Assembly (NCBI GenBank): GCA_950022295.1
Contig: OX465598.1
Coordinates: forward strand, 338,347,324 to 338,411,323
DNA from: Bromus sterilis
Lineage: Eukaryota > Streptophyta > Magnoliopsida > Poales > Poaceae
Direction: 5' to 3'
DNA length: 64,000 bases
The position numbers and the translations under genes were made by a program. The notes beneath the pieces were generated by a model. The model did not search any database. It worked only from the letters and a program-made list of their open reading frames with translations, and was not told where the DNA came from. Positions 59,358-64,000 of this stretch are shown here, one piece after another. Every line of letters starts with the position of its first letter. The first letter of the stretch is position 1.

Positions 59358-60011
59358 CCCGCGGGGCGTTTAGGGTTTCACCCAAACCTGCCACCGCCCG
59401 ACCCGTAACCCGCCGCCGCCGCCGTCGCCCGCCGCCTGGAGCACCGCCGCCGCCGGGTGAGCCGCTGCCCCGCCCGCGCCTCCTCACCGCCGCCTCTCGC
59501 CGTGGCCGCCGCCGTCGGCCGCCCTGCCGTCCGCGCCGCGCGCCACCGCACCGGCCAGCCGCCGGCCAGATCCGTTTTTTTTTTCTCGCGCAGGGACCCG
59601 ATCGCGTTTTTTATGTTATTTTAATTACGGATAGGCCCCTGTTTGCAGATTAGACCCCGAAATCGCGCAGTACCGTTTTTGCGAGTACGTTTTAACCGTA
59701 ACTCGGAATCGAGTGATCCCAGTTGCGTTGCGAGTGTGGTGAACTTTTCTAGCCAGTAGACCAAGTGTTACTGAAGTTTGAAGTTTTCAAATTTGAATCC
59801 CAAGCAGATCCAAATTTGAACTTCCGGTAGCCGTAACGTTTTAACGGTGCGCCCGTTTGCGCCGTTTCTTTTTGCGTTGATTTTATTTTGACAAGTACTT
59901 TAAGTTTAGATACTATTAGGAAAGTTTTGCTGCTGTTCTTTGTTCTTTTATTACTGTTTGTGCATATTTGTATTGAATATATGTTGATTGGTGCTATGTT
60001 TGCTCGTATAG

Positions 60012-60071
60012 ATTGTCCGGAGTGCGCCGCCTCGTATTATGAGGATTGTGACCGTCAGGAACAGCAAGAAG
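60012..60071 (+). other. Putative LTR exon 2 (element F)
   Basis: 60 nt between TTTGCTCGTATAG and a GC-type donor AAG|GCAAGT. After two leading bases it is open: CPECAASYYEDCDRQEQQE, ending with one base G, the same phase as in A and B. The pattern E-D-x-D...Q-Q is shared with the B copy. Confidence 0.42.
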
Positions 60072-60708
60072 GCAAGTGATGCTTTGACCATACTCATACC
60101 TATATTTTCTATATGCATTATGTTAAGAAATATCACCCTATTGCATGATAGGTAGTTTACTTTACTGTTGCTGCAAAACCAGTTAGGATAGCCATATGAC
60201 TTGACTTGTATTAGTAGATCAACCTAGCCCGTGTTGTTACTTTATTGCTATGCTTTGTAGACGTGGTTGGGTAGTGATAATTTCATGGAGTGCATGTGAG
60301 CTATTTAAATAACTTGTGTAGCAACTTTATAATAAATAGAAATCACTTCTGGACGAGCGGTTTGCATCCCGGTAGTTGTGCCTTGTCTAAGGACAGTGTC
60401 GGGGTTAAATGCACCCAATGGTTGTTTTGGTGGTGAACCGGGTGCGACATGGTGTCTACCCTCTGACGCAGTGGGCGCCGTCCAGGCTCAAAAAGATCAG
60501 ATATGCAATATTACTAGTAGCTTCCGTGTACAGCCACTGGCTATATGGGCTCTGGCTTAGCACGAGTACGTTGTGGGGAACCTGGCCCTGGTAGCTAGCT
60601 GATGTAGATGTGTGTTAGGTGTACCGGCTACCAAAGTGTGGAGGCAACCTCTTCAGAAAGTCTTTGTCTCAATCTTCGGGTTGAGTCCAGTGGGGAACGT
60701 GTACAACC

Positions 60709-60760
60709 TCTGCAGACCGTATAAACTGATCATGATTAGCTGTGTCCACGGTTACGGACG
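60709..60760. repeat. Element F counterpart of the palindrome block
   Basis: TCTGCAGA (60709-60716) and ATCATGAT (60729-60736), then GTCCACGGTTACGGAC. It aligns in order with CCCTGCAGGG / CTATTCGAATAG / GTCCGCGGTTATGGAC of the A/B/C LTRs. Confidence 0.65.
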
Positions 60761-61356
60761 AACTTTGAGCAACTAGTCAGTACTGTTGATGAATGATCTT
60801 GACAGATGAACTCTTAATAATAAGTTTGGTGGGAAAGAGTAGCATGGGTTGCTGTGTGTTTCAGGTAGAAGTAAACTTAAAACTTTGACTAGTTTAGTTC
60901 AGGAGAAAATTGGCTTTCAGCAAAACTAAACCATAAGCCTTTGCTTTGACTTACCTTGCATGTAGTTGTAGATCCTTTATATAAACTTTTCCGTGTCACT
61001 TGCCGTACAAATCAGATGTACTGACCCGTTGTTGGGATGTAACCTTCGGTGTTGCAGGTTTTTCAGACGACCAGTAAGGTGCGTTTAGGGGTTGCGAGTC
61101 TACACTCAGCATGTTCGCATGTGGCTGTTGATGGGACTCCACGTTACTTGCTTTTGCTTCCGCTATATTTATATTGAATAAGCTAGCCTTGAGCTATGCA
61201 ACTTGTTATTTATTTTACTCTGGATCATACGTTGTAATAATGATGCACTTGTACTTTGATATACATCTATGATACTGTGTGTGCCAGCGAATTCGATCCA
61301 GGGACTGGCACTTGAGCACAGAGACTTCAATTATGTGTGAATTGGGTCGTTACACA

Positions 61357-61369
61357 TGGTATCAGAGCA
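61357..61369 (+). other. Element F primer-binding site (tRNA-iMet)
   Basis: TGGTATCAGAGCA two bases after the LTR end. Confidence 0.95.
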
Positions 61370-61546
61370 GTGTGTTGACTGTAGGACGTGACCCTAGAAA
61401 ATGGATTAGAAAAGCCATAGGAATCAAAATATTACTTTATATCACTCTGTCTTGTACTTACTTACCTTCTCTATCTCGTATTCATACTTGTTCTAATCTT
61501 GCCTTACCTCTCTTGATTATGGATGACCACTTTGTCATACCGCGCT

Positions 61547-62245
61547 ATGGCGTTTGGACCTGAGCTCAGGGGGATTTTCCACTACCTGACCATCTACGCG
61601 CCAGTCTTTCACCCGGACATCGTGGAGACAAGGGGAGCTGATGACAACTGGCAAGTGGAGACTTTCATCCTTGGCAGCATGGAGAATGAAGAAAGGGTGA
61701 TCACGGAGTCATTCGAGGTGCATGCCCAGCAGAAGGAGTGGTGTGTGCGCATGGCCGCTCACATAGCTCTTGGACGCATTGTGGAGACGTACGCCACCCG
61801 GCTAAAGGGTACGGTGTACGCGGAGATGGCCAAGGTTCTCCCATCGGGGAACATAATACCGAAGAGGTTCAGGTATGTGCCTGGGGCTATTTGGCCAGGT
61901 ACAACCAGCTACATCGTCCAAAGCCTGGAGAAGCACATCCATTGCCTGGAGAAGAGCACTCAGTCAGACCTCTACACCAGTACTGAGTTGCAGCAGAAGA
62001 ACACCAGGCTCAAGAGGGACAACAACAAGCTGAAGAAGGAAAGGTTGGAGAGGCAAGCAGAGATAACAAGGCTGAAGGAGAAGATGAAGGCCAATGGGAT
62101 TGAAGAACCAGAAGAGGAGCCAGAAGTAGAGACCTCGGCAGAAGAAGATGAGCCGAGTCCCAAAAGGCGCAACCGCATTAGCGGGCGCGAATACCGCATG
62201 CTGTTTAGCAAAGAAAGCATTAAGAATTACTTCACCGAAAATTAG
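61547..62245 (+). CDS. Element F accessory ORF upstream of gag, about 232 aa, coiled coil
   Basis: Open frame, possibly from ATG 61523 but more plausibly containing the protein from MAFGPELRGIFHYL (61547). A 14-codon frame from ATG 61519 (MDDHFVIPRYGVWT) overlaps it, so the true N-terminus may have been lost by a one-base change near 61548. Residues about 1-140 look globular; about 145-185 form a Lys/Glu/Leu-rich coiled coil (LKRDNNKLKKERLERQAEIT); then follow an acidic stretch (EEPEEEPEVE), a basic PKRRNR possible nuclear signal and a short C-terminal tail. There is no gag or pol motif. It lies between primer site and gag, as does the B accessory ORF, to which it may be distantly related. 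Function unknown; a nucleic-acid-binding or transcription-related role is only a guess. Confidence 0.7.
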   Translation: MAFGPELRGIFHYLTIYAPVFHPDIVETRGADDNWQVETFILGSMENEERVITESFEVHAQQKEWCVRMAAHIALGRIVETYATRLKGTVYAEMAKVLPSGNIIPKRFRYVPGAIWPGTTSYIVQSLEKHIHCLEKSTQSDLYTSTELQQKNTRLKRDNNKLKKERLERQAEITRLKEKMKANGIEEPEEEPEVETSAEEDEPSPKRRNRISGREYRMLFSKESIKNYFTEN

Positions 62246-62621
62246 TGCACCACCGTTATCGTGTTAGCGTATTTGACCATGTCGACTTATTCGGTGTGGC
62301 AATACTAGGTTGCTTGATATACTCTTATGTTATTCGTGGTTATATTGAGGATCTTATATTACCCGTGGTTGTTTTGAGGATCTTATATCAGTTATAAAAT
62401 ATATTTTAAACTATATGGTGTGATATGTGATGGTATTCCGTATGAGTGCATTGGTTGATGATTGTTATATGTTTGATGCTATGGTGATATTTTTTGGTTA
62501 AGTTGATTGGTGATATATGTATTGTATATATAATGCTTGCCATGATCATCATAAGCATATGGGTAGGAGTATATTTCCCTAGCTACTTTCTGTCTACAAC
62601 TTACCTATTCATACCCAACAG
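62246..62621 (+). other. Element F spacer between accessory ORF and gag
   Basis: 376 bp, AT-rich, no ORF. It ends CTTACCTATTCATACCCAACAG immediately before the gag ATG, a splice-acceptor-like sequence. Confidence 0.55.
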
Positions 62622-64000
62622 ATGCCGCCGAGGCGTGATCCCACGGGGAATGAGAACAACAACAATGGAGTGTCAGCCTACATGCAGCAGTTACTTCAAG
62701 GACAAGCTCAGCTGATCCAGTTGCTCACTCAGAATATGGGCAACGACAACAATGCGCCACCACCACCACCTGTGGACACGCTTGCAAGGTTCCTGAGGTT
62801 GAATCCTCAGAGGTTCTCTAGCACTCCTGAGCCCATAGTGGCGGATGACTGGCTTCATTCCTTGGGCCGGAACATGGAGACAGTTGGCTGTACCGAGGCA
62901 GAGAGAGTGAGGTTTGCCTCACATTTGCTGGAGGGTCCTGCCGCAGCATGGTGGGACAACTACTTGCTGACTTACCCCATCGACACCATCACTTGGGCGC
63001 AGTTCCAGTCTGCCTTTCGCGCTGCACATGTTTCAGCAGGCGCCATGAGCTTGAAGAAGAAGGAGTTCCGCAGTTTGCGTTAGGGAGGCCGTTCAGTGGC
63101 CGAGTATGTTGAGGTGTTCAACAAGCTTGCAAGATATGCTCCAGATGATGTCAGGAATGATGCAGCAAGGCAAGAGAAGTTCTTGGAGGGGCTGAATGAT
63201 GAGTTGGGAGTCCAGTTGACAGTGGCTACTTTTGCTAACTGCCAGGCGCTCATACACAAAGCTATTGTGTTGGAAGGCAAGCAGCAAGCCATTGAGAACC
63301 GCAAGAGGAAGTACAACAACAACAATGGTGGCAAGTATAACTCTGGACCGCATCAGAAGCCACGCAATTCTTATGGTGGCAATGGAGGACATAACCATGG
63401 ACATAACCACAATGGTGGGAATGGCCATGCTCACAGTGTAGGACACAACCATCATGGTGGGAATGGTCACAACCATAATGTCCACAACCACCACAATGGT
63501 AACAAGAATGGCAATGGCAATGTTAATGGAAGGAACAATGGGAATGGGAGAAGCAATGGAGCCAATGGAGGCAATGGAAACAACCGTCAGAATGGCCAGG
63601 CACCAAAGGAATTGAGTCACATCCAGTGTTTCAGGTGCAAGAACATGGGACACTATGCCATAGACTGCCCGGAGTCCAATGGGAATGGAGTCGTCAAGCC
63701 CAATCCTTTCAACAAGGGGCATGTGAACCATGTCAACGTGGAGGAGATCTATGATGAGCCTGATGCTGTGATTGGTAAGTTCTTTATCAATTCAGTACCC
63801 GCACTTGTTCTTTTTTATTCTGGTGCATCGCATTCTTTCATATCGAGGGTATTTGTGGATAAGCATGAGTTACCTACCGTAGTTCTTAAGTCATCTATGC
63901 TCATAAGTTCACCGGGAGCGGAGATGTCAGCTAGTTTGGGATGCTATCAGTTGAGCCTAGCCATAGGGAAGCATGTTTTTCCTACGGATTTGATTGTATT
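62622..64000 (+). pseudogene. Element F gag and start of protease, one nonsense codon
   Basis: The frame starts MPPRRDPTGNENNNNGVSAY; gag capsid spans about codons 50-230 with the usual EPIVADDW and WWDNY motifs. TAG at 63081-63083 (probably Gln) stops it at codon 154; the same frame then stays open to the window end. An Asn/Gly/His-rich stretch (about 63360-63600) precedes a good CCHC knuckle CFRCKNMGHYAIDC (63627-63668). The protease motif reads LFYSGASHSF, with Tyr (63816-63818) in place of the catalytic Asp. The remaining pol lies beyond the window. Confidence 0.9.

Larger units (their letters stand above)
58808..61354 (+). repeat. Element F 5' LTR
   Basis: 2547 bp. TATAAAA box at 59351-59357; GC-rich first-exon-like stretch to donor GCCGG|GTGAGC (59457); exon-2-like 60012-60071; palindrome-like block 60709-60760; exon-3-like from 61058; GTTACA end. 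Confidence 0.9.
58808..64000 (+). mobile_element. Element F: second Tekay-like chromovirus family, cut by the right window edge
   Basis: The LTR 58808-61354 begins TGTAACATCCCAATTTTC and ends GGGTCGTTACA, followed by a perfect tRNA-iMet primer site, an accessory ORF, gag and the start of the protease. Most of pol and the 3' LTR are outside. The family differs from A/B/C in sequence but shares the order of LTR landmarks. The left target site is CAGAC. Confidence 0.92.

Noticed and set aside
63093..63731. 212-codon minus-strand frame rich in Ile, Val and Thr
   Set aside because: It is the antisense of the Asn/Gly/His-rich gag stretch of element F; the repetitive codons remove stops on the other strand.
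1..64000. A host gene with introns somewhere in the window
   Set aside because: Every stretch could be assigned to a retroelement LTR or interior, or to the rearranged fragment; no domain of a cellular gene was recognised.

Overview
This 64 kb window is plant nuclear DNA made almost entirely of nested LTR retrotransposons, of the kind that fills large Triticeae genomes (wheat, Aegilops, barley, rye). The assignment rests on an Angela/BARE1-like Copia element, a Sabrina/WHAM-like Athila-type Gypsy element with a tRNA-Asp primer site, and several long-LTR Gypsy chromoviruses (Tekay-like, C-terminal chromodomain, tRNA-iMet primer site). I found no host protein gene, rRNA, functional tRNA or CRISPR array. 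Family names come from memory of these lineages; element boundaries were read from terminal TG..CA, target-site duplications (TSDs), primer sites and polypurine tracts.

Layout. One old chromovirus, element B (+), spans the whole window and has been hit repeatedly. Its 5' LTR is in pieces at 2044-3102, 11621-13928 and 33676-34161. These are separated by the Angela-like Copia (3103-11620, minus, TSD GTCGC) and by the Athila-type element E (13929-33675, minus, TSD GCTGC). E itself carries chromovirus C (18026-30363, minus, TSD CAGGT). The end of another long LTR (A1, 1-2043) enters B's 5' LTR from the left edge. B's interior (34162-52638) carries an extra intact ORF upstream of gag and is split by chromovirus A (35845-48342, +, TSD GCAAC). 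B's 3' LTR (52639 onward) is broken by a rearranged LTR-element fragment (55716-58553) and, at 58808, by a second chromovirus family F that runs off the right edge.

Coding state. A and C each keep gag-pol in one uninterrupted frame broken only by point nonsense codons (five in A, four in C). B has nonsense codons and frameshifts. F has a nonsense codon in gag and a lost protease aspartate. The Copia pol is heavily decayed although its two LTRs are almost identical. The ORFs that are intact are all accessory ones: a 259-aa ORF upstream of gag in B, a roughly 232-aa coiled-coil ORF upstream of gag in F, and a 389-aa ORF of unknown function in E, which has no gag-pol.

Most interesting signals. 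(1) All long chromovirus LTRs share a block of consecutive palindromes, one of which changed on both arms between subfamilies while staying a perfect palindrome. (2) The same LTRs carry what look like small phased exons: a GC-rich first exon with a GTGAG donor, a 60-66 nt second exon ending in a GC-type donor, and a last exon with an acidic ORF. (3) Gag or accessory-ORF start codons sit directly behind splice-acceptor-like sequences. Together these suggest, but do not prove, a conserved spliced leader/small-gene module inside the LTRs plus accessory proteins made from spliced RNAs. B also appears mosaic: its gag is divergent but its pol is close to that of A, including a shared nonsense codon.
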